Of a DNA stretch of 64,000 nt, positions 35,066-45,187 are shown piece by piece. The notes beneath the pieces are model-generated. The model was given only the letters and a program-made list of their open reading frames with translations, was not told the DNA's origin and made no database searches. Position numbers and translations under genes: made by a program. Numbering within the stretch: the stretch's first letter is position 1; each line of letters begins with the position of its first letter. Origin of the DNA: Helianthus annuus (lineage: Eukaryota > Streptophyta > Magnoliopsida > Asterales > Asteraceae); contig NC_035447.2 in assembly GCF_002127325.2 (NCBI RefSeq), positions 30,377,249 through 30,441,248 of the forward strand. Direction: 5' to 3'.

Positions 35066-36982
35066 GCCTCCCCTTGTTTAGGGAATTTCGTCCCGAAATT
35101 AGGCTCGAAGCTGCACATAACCGTGGATTACCAATTTGACGCTTCAGATCTTCATTTGAACAACTGCGGGTACTTGGCCTTCATGTCGCTTTCGAGTTCC
35201 CAAGTGAACTCCGCGCCTCGTTTGCCTTCCCATCGGACTTTCACGATAGGGATGCGAGAGCGTCTGAGTTGCTTGGTCTGGCGATCCATGATTTCGACAG
35301 GCTTTTCCACGAAGTGTAGCGTTTCGTTGACCTGAAGATCGTCGAGAGGTACAATCAAATCATGGTCAGCTAGGCACTTTCGGAGGTTTGACACATGGAA
35401 AGTCGGGTGGACGTTACTGAGTTCCTCCGGTAGTTCGAGTTTGTAGGCGACTTTTCCGATCCTTTCCAGAATCTTAAAAGGTCCAACATATCGAGGAGCT
35501 AGTTTCCCTTTCTTTCCGAATCTGACTACACCCTTCCAAGGGGATACCTTTAGGAGTACGTAGTCGCCAACGTCAAATTCCAGGGGCTTGCGTCTTCTAT
35601 CGGCGTAACTTTTCTATCTATCCCTGGCCTTTGCCAAGTTATCGCGGATCTGGAGGATTTTGTCAGTCGTTTCTTGTAGTATCTCGGGACTGGTTAATTG
35701 CGAATGACCGATCTCGTGCCACACAATAGGCGAACGACATCTTCTTCCATACAGTGCCTCAAATGGTGCCATTTGTATGCTGGCATGATAGCTGTTGTTG
35801 TACGAGAATTCGACTAGCGGCAGATGTTTGTTCCAACTACCACCGAAATCTATAACACACGCGCGGAGCATGTCTTCAAGAGTACGGATCGTTCTTTCAG
35901 TCTGTCCGTCAGTTTGAGGATGAAACGCAGTACTCAGATTAAGCGACGTACCAAGGGCCGCTTGAAACGTTTCCCACAATCGCGAAGTAAACCGAGCGTC
36001 ACGGTCTGAAATGATGTCACGAGGCGTACCATGATTACAAATGATCTCGTCGGTGTAGATTTGGGCTAGTCGTTCTACCTTGTAGTCTTCCCGTATCGGC
36101 AGAAAATGGGCTGATTTGGTCAGACGATCTACTATAACCCAAATGCTGTCGTGACCTGAAGGCGTGGGTGGGAGTTTGGTTATGAAATCCACAGCTATAC
36201 TCTCCCACTTCCATATGGGAATTGGAGGTTGTTCGAGTAAGCCGGAAGGTCGTTGATGTTCAGCCTTGACTCTTGCACAAGTCAGGCAACCTCCAACATA
36301 GAGAGCGATATCCCGTTTCATACCCGGCCACCAGTACTTGTAACGAAGGTCTTGGTACATTTTATCGGCACCGGGATGAATAGAGTATCGGGACTTGTGG
36401 GCTTCGTTCATTATAATCTTTCGCAAATCGGTCCGCTTGGGGATCCAGATTCGGTCCAGGTAATAGAAAATCCCATCTGCTTTGCTTACAAGCTGAGCTC
36501 CATGGTGATAGATTCTCTCCTTCTTCAAGGTGCGTTCGTTGAAACAAGCATGCTGAGCTTCGCGGATAAGAGCTTCGAGGTTGTGCTGGGCTTGGGTATT
36601 GCGAATACTAAGCAAATAACTCCGTCTGCTGAGTGCGTCGGCAACAACATTTGCCTTGCCTGGGTGATATCGAATCTCACAGTCGTAATCGTTAAGAAGT
36701 TCTACCCATCGGCGTTGACGCATGTTAAGTTCTTTCTGATTAAAGATGTGTTGTAAACTCATGTGATCGGTGAAGATCGTACACTTGGTACCATACAGGT
36801 AGTGTCGCCAAATCTTCAATGCAAAAACAACTGCGCCTAGCTCGAGATCGTGGGTTGTATAGTTCTTCTCGTGGATTTTGAGCTGTCGAGATGCGTAAGC
36901 TATAACCTTGTCTCGTTGCATGAGGACACAGCCAAGACCAAGGTTAGAAGCATCACAGTAGACAATGAAATCGTCGTTTCCG
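35066..36982 (-). pseudogene. Truncated second pol (RNase H, integrase, chromodomain-like), right edge of the array
   Basis: Nearly identical to 26806-28722. It is open from the junction at 36982 to an in-frame TAG at 35614-35616, where the other copy has CAG in ARDRQKSYA. After the stop the same frame continues to 35152. RNase H, the integrase zinc module and all three catalytic acids are intact. The frame is open across the junction into the PIF arm, so an ATG there gives a chimeric start [12 protein letters not shown] before [11 protein letters not shown]. The upstream RT, protease and gag are absent. Confidence 0.82.
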
Positions 36983-37505
36983 CCATTTGCCACCACCACC
37001 ATCGCCGCCACCACCGACCACCGCCACCCCGACCACTACCGCCACCCTCCGCCGACCACCACCACAATCCTCCACGACCAGCACCCGCTACCATCGACCA
37101 CCACCACCCACCGTCGTCGCCACCACCATTGACCGCCGCCACCTCTACCACCATCGACCACCGCCAACCCAGACCACCGCCAACCCCGACCATCGCCGCC
37201 ACCGTCGCTAACAACCGTCACCCCGGACCACTGCCACCCACCACAGCTACCACCGACCACCGCTACCCATCGCTGCCACCGCCATTACCCGCCATCGATC
37301 ACCGCCACCACCCATCGCCGATTTAATTCATTCATCTTTTCTTACCTACCAAACAACACAAGGTAATGATTTATTCCTTTCATGTATGGTAACCAAACAG
37401 GACTATGGAATGTAATGATCCATTTCATTCCTTTCTCCATTCCATTACCTCGTCCATTCCATTCCATTCACTTATCTATTCCATTACGCCATACCAAACA
37501 GACCC
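36983..37505. mobile_element. PIF/Harbinger-like element, right arm
   Basis: Continues from the retrotransposon junction with about 340 bp of CCACC/CGCCACC-rich sequence, then CATTCCATTACC blocks mirroring the left arm, and ends CATACCAAACAGACCC followed by TAA (37506-37508). The first 19 bases of the arm (36983-37001) are also present at 16138-16156 in the left arm. The Pro/His-rich frames in the CCA repeats are low-complexity artefacts. Confidence 0.7.
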
Positions 37506-37599
37506 TAAGTTTTTTTCTAGAAATGCGAGCCGCCTCGTGGCTCAACTCATAAGTCGAGCCGAACCTCCAACTTATTTATTATATTTTTAGGCTGTTTTA

Positions 37600-38345
37600 T
37601 TATATTTTTCATAAGCACTGCCACCACCATGAGCCACCACCCACCACCACGACCAGCCGCCACAACCATCAACAACAACAACCACCATCAGCCGCCACAC
37701 AGTGGTGGTGGTGGGTGGTGATGAAAGTTATGATTATTAAAATCCAATAACTAAGTTTGTGTCACATAGGCAGTCACATTAGCCTTTTCTAACTGGGTTA
37801 GTTTTTTTTATTGACGTGGCAGCTTACGTGACACAAACCTAGTTATTGGCTGATGTAGCACAAACTTAGTTATTGGATTTTAATAATCCAAACTTTCATC
37901 ACCACCACCATTAGCCACCACCACCACCATCACCCACCACCACCGCAACCACCATCAACCGCCACCACCACTACCACCATTAGCCGTTACCCACAATCAC
38001 CACCACCATCAGCTACCACAACCATCAACCGCCACATGGTGGTGGTGGGTGGCGGCTAATGGTGGTGGTGGTGGCGACGACTAATGGGGGTGGTTGTTGA
38101 TGGTGGTGGTGATAAAAGTTGGGATTATTAAAGTCGAATAACTAAGTTTGTGTCACATAACTGTAGCCACATCAGCCAATAACTAGGTTTGTGTTACGTA
38201 AGTTGCCACGTCAGCAAAAAAACTAACCCAGTTAGAAAAGAATCGACGGGGGCCAAATTCGTAAAGTTGGAATTGTCAGACGGAATTTTTTAAATTAGGA
38301 TTAATGTCGGCCAATGGATGAAAGTTAGAATTATTAAAATCCAAT
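37600..38345. repeat. Inverted repeats with CCACCA tracts
   Basis: The phrase TTAAAATCCAATAACTAAGT with a GATGAAAGTT flank occurs at about 37720-37765, inverted at about 37860-37905, again direct at about 38110-38150 and partly at about 38320-38350. CCACCA/GGTGGT tracts lie between. ACGTGGCAGC and TAGCCACATCAGC words link it to the Mutator-like element at 14044-15369. It is probably several nested MULE-type foldbacks. No duplication was found. Confidence 0.45.
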
Positions 38346-39274
38346 AACCCCAATATAAAACATCTTCTAAATTAATTTCAATATATAACAATATGTTTTA
38401 ACAGTTGTTTAATTTATATTTTTAGAAAAGTTCATAAATGCATTCCTTTAATTGAATAATGATAAGGGTTTAGATCGGAAAAAGATGCAAAGTAAAATAT
38501 GGTATCACACATCTTAAAAGCTTAAAGTTTTTTTTAATAATTATTAGGTATAAATTTAAAATTTGATTCGTGGACAAGACAAAAATTAAATTGTTATCTA
38601 TAAGTTAAAGTAATTAATTTTATTTTAAAAAGGGATTAGAATTACAATAAAGAAACATATGTTAGAAAGTTGTTATTGTTAATATTATTATTATTATAAA
38701 AATATCATTAAGTACTATAAAATAATATATTAATATATTAAAGATAATAAAATAACGGTATTAGCTCAAATACTGTAGAAATTAGATTAGAAAACTATAA
38801 AATAAAAGCAACAACATAACTTTTTACCGACATCTATGTTAACATGAAATTTATATGTTAGATTTGTTGATGAAGATAACTATATCTATATTACTTAATT
38901 GATTAATAAATTATTAATGCTATAGGGTTCAATATATTAGTTTAGATTAATAATAATAATAACAATAACAATAACAATAAATAATTATGTGACATTTATT
39001 ATATTATTTGTTAGAAGCTAAGGATAAAGGAGTGATATTTACATGTAATGATTAAAAAATATAAATAAAAATTATAAGATTGAGAGAGAAAATGTGATAT
39101 GACATTATTTAAACTCTTTTGTTAGAATTAAATTATTTTGTTTTATTATATTTTTTGACTAGTTATTTATCTTTTAGGCAATGCCAATGAAGGTCGGGCT
39201 AAGACACTCAGTTTATTGAGCTAGCTTATAGGTCAATTCATTATTTTTCTAAGCTGGTTTATTGTTTTATCTTC
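38346..39274. other. AT-rich spacer
   Basis: Very AT-rich, with an AATAATAACAATAACA run near 38950. No gene, splice pattern or bounded transposon recognised. Confidence 0.3.
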
Positions 39275-39277
39275 TTA

Positions 39278-39474
39278 GACATGGCTGATGTCACATCACC
39301 TCGTCATCACCCTCACGCCTTTGCTCGCGCCTCCGTTGAAGCTTGGCCGATATAATATTTTGCGAGCGTCCCTCAATAGCGCCCCCGTTGAAACTTTGCT
39401 GTTGTGGTGTTTGCGAGCCCCCTTGGCAGCCACGTGGCTAGCGCCCCACGCTAACAGCTCCACAACGCATAGTC
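39278..39474. mobile_element. Possible GC-rich PIF/Harbinger MITE
   Basis: A 197-bp GC-rich island flanked by TTA on both sides (39275-39277, 39475-39477). Its ends GACATGGCTGATG and CACAACGCATAGTC are a weak inverted repeat resembling the MITE at 5695-6043. It contains GCGCCCCCGTTGAA words. Confidence 0.4.
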
Positions 39475-39518
39475 TTAGGTTTGATAAGTGAAGCTCGGTA
39501 TATGTAGAACGCTTTTAA

Positions 39519-39836
39519 GAGCATTCACATCCTAACCATCAAATTATGTGAGGAGGGGTTTTTATATTATAAAGGGTATAAAAAGTGGTTGTGAGTAGAG
39601 GAGAAAGAAAATGTTACTGTTTATCTGTATATTTGGAGGGACACTGTTCACCCGTTATAATTTTTTAATATATTTTGAAAGTGGTTGTGAGTGGAAGTTA
39701 GAGAAAAATGTAATGATAATATTATTTAATTGAAAGGAGAGAGAAAAAGTATTTGTTTTTAGTGGAAATACATTGATATAGGAGTTGTTTTTTAGTGGAA
39801 TGTATGTATAATTTGATGGATTGGATGTGAATGCTC
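39519..39836. mobile_element. PIF/Harbinger-type MITE
   Basis: Inverted ends GAGCATTCACATCCTAACCA and TTGGATGTGAATGCTC with a further ATCAAATTAT/ATAATTTGAT match; 318 bp; TAA on both sides (39516-39518, 39837-39839). AT-rich and AGAGA-rich interior, no ORF. Confidence 0.75.
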
Positions 39837-39886
39837 TAATGGCTCCAATTTCTCATCCCTATTCCACTCTCATCTAATCCCGATTT

Positions 39887-40823
39887 TATTTATTTAGTTT
39901 ATTTAATATCTACAGTAAAATAAGATCTATTTATTTAGTTTATTTAATATCTACAGTAAAATAAGAATTTATTAGTCACACGTACATCATATTTAGCTAA
40001 ATACATATACAAATTTTAAAACTTCATAAGGGTGAGTTTTAAAACTTCATAAGGGTGAGCGGAGTGGAGGTCGGTATCACGCCGATTGGTGTTGAGGAAT
40101 TCAGTGAAGACTCACCGATTCGATTAGAGGGAGGGAAAGAGGGAGATGGGTGTGTGGTGGGATCCATTCCTTCTCAACTAATCACACATTTTTTCTTTTC
40201 TTTAAAAAAAATAGTTTAACTAAACCCTATCAGATAAACCACCGTCAACATTTTTGAACCAACTTATTTAGGTGAATTGACATAAGAATGTGTGATTGGA
40301 TGAATTAGGAGATTACCTATTTGAAATAGGAATGTGTGATTGGATGAATTAGGAGATTACCTATTTGAAATAGGTAACCGCTCCCTTCACCCTAAAACCA
40401 AGCTCAGCGTCTCTCATTTCCTCAAAACCATTTGCTTTACACCCATACTAATAACAAACATTAATGACGCAGTTTATTAGTATTTCATACCCCACGCAAG
40501 TTGTTCGACGAAATGCCTAAACCAAATACAGTTCGTAATAACCGATGGGTGATTGTCAATTGGCAAAGTCAATTGGCAAAGACAAAACTTTTAAAAACAA
40601 AAACACCAAGATTGAGAAGGGAAAGATCTTGTGTTCAAATCTCAAGAACTAAGAGTGTGGATTAGAGAAATGCCTAAACCAAATACAGTTCGTAATAACC
40701 GATGGGTGATTGTCAATTAGCAAAGTCAATTGGCAAAGACAAAACTTTTAAAAACAAAAACACCAAGATTGAGAAGGGAAAGATCTTGTGTTCAAATCTC
40801 AAGACTAAGAGTGTGGATTAGAG
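39887..40823. repeat. Cluster of four tandem duplications (periods 41, 23, 44 and 157 bp)
   Basis: Pairs: 39887-39925 with 39928-39966; 40014-40036 with 40037-40059; 40287-40330 with 40331-40374; 40511-40667 with 40668-40823. Copies are identical or nearly so. The sequences of the four units are unrelated to each other. The cluster ends about 200 bp beyond the stop codon of the oleosin gene. The rest of 39840-40980 is AT-rich spacer. Confidence 0.92.
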
Positions 40824-41017
40824 AAATTAGCTGTTAAAAAAATACAGTTCATAATAACTATCTTCAAAAAGGACCATTATTAGAACATACAAACAACATC
40901 ATTACATTATATGAAACCATTCCATACACAAAACATACAAACAAACAAACAAAGCTTTGATAACACTAAAAACTTACACCAACATTATTATTATTCCACA
41001 ATACCAACCTTGAATCC

Positions 41018-41578
41018 TCAAGTCCGATCACCGCTTTTTCGCCCTTCTTTGCCGCCACCAACTTGAGCATGAACACCAACCTGACCACCCTGCCCCTGAT
41101 CACCCATCTCATGAGCGGTGTTCTGAATCTTCTGCCCGAAATCCTTTGTCTTCTGCCCAGCATACTCACCGGCATCCTGCAACGTCCCCTTAACATAATC
41201 CAAGGACTCGGGCACCGACCCGGCCGTCTGCCTAACCATATTGAACAAATACGACAATGAGCTCAAACCCGTCAACCCGAACGTCCCCGACGCCAAAAAG
41301 CCTGTAACCGCGAGCCCGATTGTTAGAACGGCTGGCACGATGATCGGGCTGAATATGACAAAAAGCGGGGTGGCGAGGGCGAGTCCGATAAGCGTCCCGA
41401 TGAACGTAAGACCGGCTAAGCCGAGTAAGATTCCGCCGACAGGAAGTAGGGCGATGATGGCGAGTGTCCTGCTGGTGGACTGGGAATGGGTTTGCTGGTC
41501 GTAGCGGGATCTGTCGTCTTGGCGGTAGTGGGGTTGGGTGGTGGTGAAATGACGGTCGTAAGTGGTGGTAGTAGCCAT
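41018..41578 (-). CDS. Oleosin (oil-body structural protein)
   Basis: Single-exon 186-residue protein. A hydrophilic N-arm (residues 1-37, Tyr/Gln/Thr-rich) is followed by a hydrophobic stretch at about 38-116 without charged residues ([19 protein letters not shown]...), which holds the proline knot P71-x5-SP78-x3-P82 that turns the hairpin into the oil core. The C-arm is amphipathic and Lys/Asp/Gln-rich and ends in a Gly/Gln-rich tail ([20 protein letters not shown]). Oleosins coat triacylglycerol bodies in seeds and pollen and keep them from fusing. Length (19-20 kDa) and lack of introns fit a seed oleosin of the higher-mass (H) type, which is an inference from the long C-arm. The ORF is intact, and the promoter motifs upstream (to the right) agree with seed expression. 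Confidence 0.95.
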   Translation of the reverse strand: MATTTTYDRHFTTTQPHYRQDDRSRYDQQTHSQSTSRTLAIIALLPVGGILLGLAGLTFIGTLIGLALATPLFVIFSPIIVPAVLTIGLAVTGFLASGTFGLTGLSSLSYLFNMVRQTAGSVPESLDYVKGTLQDAGEYAGQKTKDFGQKIQNTAHEMGDQGQGGQVGVHAQVGGGKEGRKSGDRT

Positions 41579-41612
41579 TGTTTTGGTGTGTTGGATCGAG
41601 GGAAATGGGGTT

Positions 41613-41622
41613 TATATATATA
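41613..41622 (-). promoter_or_regulatory. TATA box of the oleosin gene
   Basis: TATATATA on the minus strand, 35 bp before the start codon. With the usual 25-32 bp spacing the leader would be under 10 nt. This is unusually short, so transcription may start from a further site. Confidence 0.5.
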
Positions 41623-41647
41623 CATGAAGGGGAAGTGTATGGTGATG

Positions 41648-41684
41648 ACACGTGTATGATGACATGGTTGTGAAGCTTTGCATG
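41648..41684 (-). promoter_or_regulatory. ABRE and RY motifs of the oleosin promoter
   Basis: A palindromic ACACGTGT (41648-41655; ACGTG core, ABA-response element bound by bZIP factors such as ABI5) and, on the minus strand, CATGCAAA (complement of 41677-41684; RY element bound by B3 factors of the ABI3/FUS3/LEC2 group). The pair close to a TATA box is the usual signature of seed-maturation promoters. Confidence 0.65.
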
Positions 41685-41749
41685 AACTACATGTTTCACT
41701 TTTGTTTGGTTCTAGAGTGTGTGGGAAGGAAAAGCTAATCAAAAATCGA

Positions 41750-43130
41750 TACTGAAGATAAAATTTAAATGGCTATGCGAAATGGATACCGAAAATAATA
41801 ATATGCAAAAACCCTAGACAGGGCAGCGTGCCGCCACTGCCGCCGCCCTGTCCGTCCCGTTCGTTTCCTATCATTTTTTTTTTCTTATTTCACGTTCTGA
41901 ATAAAGTTTCAGTTACAGTTTCAAATAATATCCCCTGTTCGCCAAACTGATTTGAAAATTGAGCGTGCTTGCTCCGCTATGCAGTCTCGGTCATCCCATT
42001 GTTTTCTTTTTGAAGACACAAAGTAGTTGCCATTTAAAATAAAACAAAAGCACGATAGTTTTTTCTTTTGGTGACATGTCGTTGACATCACATATGACTT
42101 TCATGAACAACTTTTTGTGTTAAATTTCGTTTTGTGATTCATCATTATCGAACAAACCAAATAAAAATAATAATTGGTTTTATTATCGAGCAAGAATTTC
42201 TGCATTGGTTTTCCGGTCGTTGATCCCGTCACGAGCCCCATACAGGACTCTAGTCCCATGCCGCTGCCGCCGGTTATTTTTGAGCCGCTACGCCGCGCCG
42301 TTCTTTAATTTGTAGGACTACGGTCCTCTGACGCCGCCGTTTAGTTGAGCCGCTCTTTCTAGCAGGACTACGGTCCACTAGCCGCCAGCCGTGTTGTTGC
42401 ATCACATGCTGGACTACGGTCCGCAGCCGTGCCGTTCATTGTCATCGTGGCCATCAATCTTAGACCACGATTTGATCACTTAGATCTACGGATCTATATT
42501 CTCTCTCTTGTTGCCTCTTGACCATGATCACCGGCCTTCGCCCTCTATCTTTCTTGGGTCTACGGATCTCACTTCTTTTCGAAGTCCTCGCTTGACTACG
42601 GTCATCGGTGTTCGGTTCGACACACAGCTGCACGACCACGGTCGCCAGATGTCTATTTGTTTCTTTTCTTTCTTTCGTTCACCGGTCACGGTCCACCGCC
42701 ACCGATCTCAGCCTATCAAACCACGGTTTGATTAGATCTCTTTCTTTGATCTACGGATCTTAGTTCTTTTTGAAGCCGCGCCTGACCACGGTTACCGGCC
42801 TTCACCATCTCTCTTAGACACACCGCGCTCGACCATGGTCGCCGGTTGTCTTCTACAGCCTTTCTTCCTTGTTCGTCTTGTCATGGCCTACTGGGATCTT
42901 GCTTGTCTTGTGCTATTATTCCGGGAACTAAGAAACTAAAGCAGTGGAAGCCGTACACCGATTTAATGTGAAGTAGAATACGGATTGTTATTTCTTTTGG
43001 CAAAACCAGGTTTTTTTTTGGCAGAAATTTGGACCTACGAGTCAAGAACCAAGATAAAGACTAGTTTATTTTTATTGTTTTGTTTGTTTTTTTTTTCAGT
43101 CTAAGCGTCTGATTTTCTACCGCTCAAACT
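41750..43130 (+). repeat. Non-coding Copia-type internal remnant with GACYACGGTC motif array
   Basis: No ORF of note. From about 42240 to 42850 the decamer GACTACGGTC/GACCACGGTC and close variants recur (42315, 42365, 42411, 42593, 42634, 42684, 42783, 42834), spaced roughly 40-100 bp, and TCTACGGATCT recurs at about 42484, 42557 and 42750. GCCGCCG-rich words lie between. The region ends in a polypurine tract before an LTR, so it is probably the internal part of a non-autonomous element. Confidence 0.45.
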
Positions 43131-43277
43131 GCGGGGGAGTATTGGACTGCATTCTTATACTAGGGTTTATTAGTTTAAGCCCACGGGCTCGATTAAGTTT
43201 CTAGGGTCCCTTATGATCTCTATATATTGTAATCAAACATATCAATAATATCAATCAAGTCTTTCATATTCTTACAG
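43131..43277 (+). mobile_element. Short Copia-type LTR remnant with polypurine tract
   Basis: GCGGGGGAG (43131-43139, polypurine tract) is followed by TATTGGACTGCATTC (expected TG start mutated), a TATA-like CTCTATATATTG and an ending TTCATATTCTTACA. This makes an LTR of about 138 bp. The matching 5' LTR and PBS were not found to the left. Confidence 0.5.
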
Positions 43278-43565
43278 AAATTAATTAGTATAACGATAAT
43301 TGTTTTGAATTAGTTGTTTACGAGTTGAGTCAAGGCTAGCTTAGGTTTGGCTTGAAATATATCAGAACTTGCTCGGCTTGGCCCAAGTTTTAAACCGAGC
43401 TGAAATATTTAAGTTCAGGCTCGGCTTGTTTATAAACCGATCCGACTCGGCTTTCTTTGTTTGAGGTTCAAGTACTAACTAGACTTGTCTAGTACCTTTT
43501 GTTGTCTTTTAGGTTTGTTGTTTGGGTGATGTATATAGAGAGAAAATAAGTGGAAACTTTCTTAT
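43278..43565. other. Spacer with GCTCGGCTTG words
   Basis: Contains repeated CTCGGCTTGG, AACCGAGCTG and CCGACTCGGC words, like the subterminal regions of hAT elements, but without recognisable ends. Confidence 0.3.
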
Positions 43566-43760
43566 TTAGGCGATGTGAGACGTGTAAATTACAAATGGAA
43601 CAAAGAGGGAGAAGTGAGAATAAAAGAAAGGGAAGCTACCAAGTATCGAACCGTAAATCACAAGTTGAACAAAGAGGGAGGATAAGTGAGAAAAAAGAAA
43701 GAGAAACTACCAAGTCTTGAACCTCTGGCGTAAGAGTGTCTTACCAACTCATCCATTACT
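43566..43760 (-). repeat. Degenerate 65-bp tandem repeat with tRNA-like head (possible SINE)
   Basis: Two diverged copies of AAATTACAAATGGAACAAAG..GAAGCTACCAAGT. At the right end the minus strand reads GGATGAGTTGGTAAGACACT..GAGGTTCAAGACTTGG, which has the spacing of Pol III A and B boxes. It could be a SINE head with a duplicated body. Confidence 0.4.
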
Positions 43761-43998
43761 ACTTTTGTATTTAAATCCTTGATATAATTATTGAATACTA
43801 ATTATGTTATGAATGCATCATAAATGGTGACTCTCCACATGTGTAACTCTCATCTCTTTACTACATTTGTAAATGTAGATGCCTAGAGATTTCTTGTGTT
43901 TTGTATGATACATTTTAATGAAAAGAGTTCTTTTAGTCTTTCATGCTCCCATTCTCTCATTGTCTATATTATTATATACTATTGAATGTTGTTATTAG

Positions 43999-44158
43999 CA
44001 ATGGCGGACCCATGAGTTATTTTCTGAGGGTGCAAACGAATGGTTCAACCAAATTTTCAAAGGGTGCAGTCGAGATTTTTACCTAAAAAATACACTAATT
44101 TTTTTTCAAGGGGGGGGGGGGGGGCGCCCACCCAAGCCAAAGCTTGGATCCGCCATTT
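43999..44158. mobile_element. hAT-type MITE with a G15 run
   Basis: Termini CAATGGCGGACCCA and TTGGATCCGCCATTT, exact 8-bp GTTATTAG on both sides (43991-43998, 44159-44166). 160 bp, no ORF. A run of fifteen G lies at 44110-44124 and is followed by CGCCCACCC. Confidence 0.8.
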
Positions 44159-44355
44159 GTTATTAGATCGTTGTTTCACAATACATGCTTTGGAGTGAAT
44201 TAAGGTAACTCGACTTCGTCTCAAACAAAATCCATATTGTGATATATACAAATTTGGATTATGTTGAGATGTATTATTCATTGTTCTTGTCTTGATTATC
44301 TTAAATAGAAGCCATACTATAATTCATACAGTTTTTTTGGTTGAATTAAGATTTA

Positions 44356-44359
<4 letters not shown>

Positions 44360-44432
<73 letters not shown>
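44360..44432. repeat. Compound (AT)n(AG)n microsatellite
   Basis: About 38 bases of AT followed by about 35 bases of AG. It adjoins the left end of the repeat-rich element that follows and has probably expanded from its GAGAGA terminus. Confidence 0.9.
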
Positions 44433-44439
<7 letters not shown>

Positions 44440-45098
44440 GAAAGTGTATCGTACAATTGGCCTTAACGAACATTACGTACGCGACTTGAAATCGCATGTT
44501 ACATAAAATAGACGTATGCGAAAAATATGGAAAATCGCATGTTGTTTGTATATGGGTGAAATCGCGTGGTTGTATACAAAATCGCATGCGGATGTTTTAA
44601 ATCACAATTCGCATGTTGAAACATTAAATCGCACGTTGGAAAACAATCGCGTACGCAATGTACATTAAGCCATTTTGTACGTTAACTGACTTCTATATAT
44701 AAGGGTTAGTTAACGTACAATTGGCCTTAACATACGATGCGTACGCGATTAGAAATCCACACGTTGTAAACCTCAAAAGACTTCACAAACCTGGACATGT
44801 TCATAAAATCGCATGGGACCCACAAACTCGGACTCACAAATTGGTTGTTCACATGTTATATCTCAAAATCGCATGGCTTCACAAACCCGGACATGTTCAT
44901 AAACTCGCATGGGACTCACAAAATGGTTGTTCGCATGTTAAATCTCAAAATCGCATGGTCATAAAGTCGGACCCACAAACTCAGACAACCAAAATGTACA
45001 AAATCTGCATGTTATATCACTCAATACGCATGTTATACACTAATTACGTACGCATCGTACGTTAAAGGATATTGTTCAATACACTTTCTCTATATATA
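44398..45098. mobile_element. Foldback element with ATCGCATG repeats, inserted in a TA microsatellite
   Basis: The left end TATAGAGA..GAAAGTGTATCGTAC and the right end GTTCAATACACTTTCTCTATA are inverted. The inside is filled with AAATCGCATGTT-type words (more than a dozen) and CGTACGCGAT/GTACGCATCGTACG palindromes; CGTACAATTGGCCTTAAC occurs twice (44449, 44714). It is flanked by AT repeats on both sides. No convincing gene; the 114-codon frame inside is built from the repeats. Confidence 0.55.
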
Positions 45099-45101
45099 CA
45101 C

Positions 45102-45187
45102 ACACATAGTTTTAAACAAATTATGAAACTATCTTATCTTTTGAACACATAGTATTAAACAAAATATGAAACTATCTTATCTTTTGA
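45102..45187. repeat. 43-bp tandem duplication
   Basis: ACACATAGTTTTAAACAAAT and its following 23 bases occur twice (45102-45144, 45145-45187) with two or three mismatches. Confidence 0.9.

Noticed and set aside
36850..37326. 158-codon Pro/His-rich ORF and opposite Gly/Trp-rich ORFs
   Set aside because: Low-complexity CCACC repeats of the PIF arm read in different frames, fused to antisense pol sequence.
44721..45065. 114-codon ORF with repeated HKPGHVHK-type phrases
   Set aside because: The apparent protein repeat is the translation of the ATCGCATG DNA word repeats inside a foldback element; no start context or homologue.
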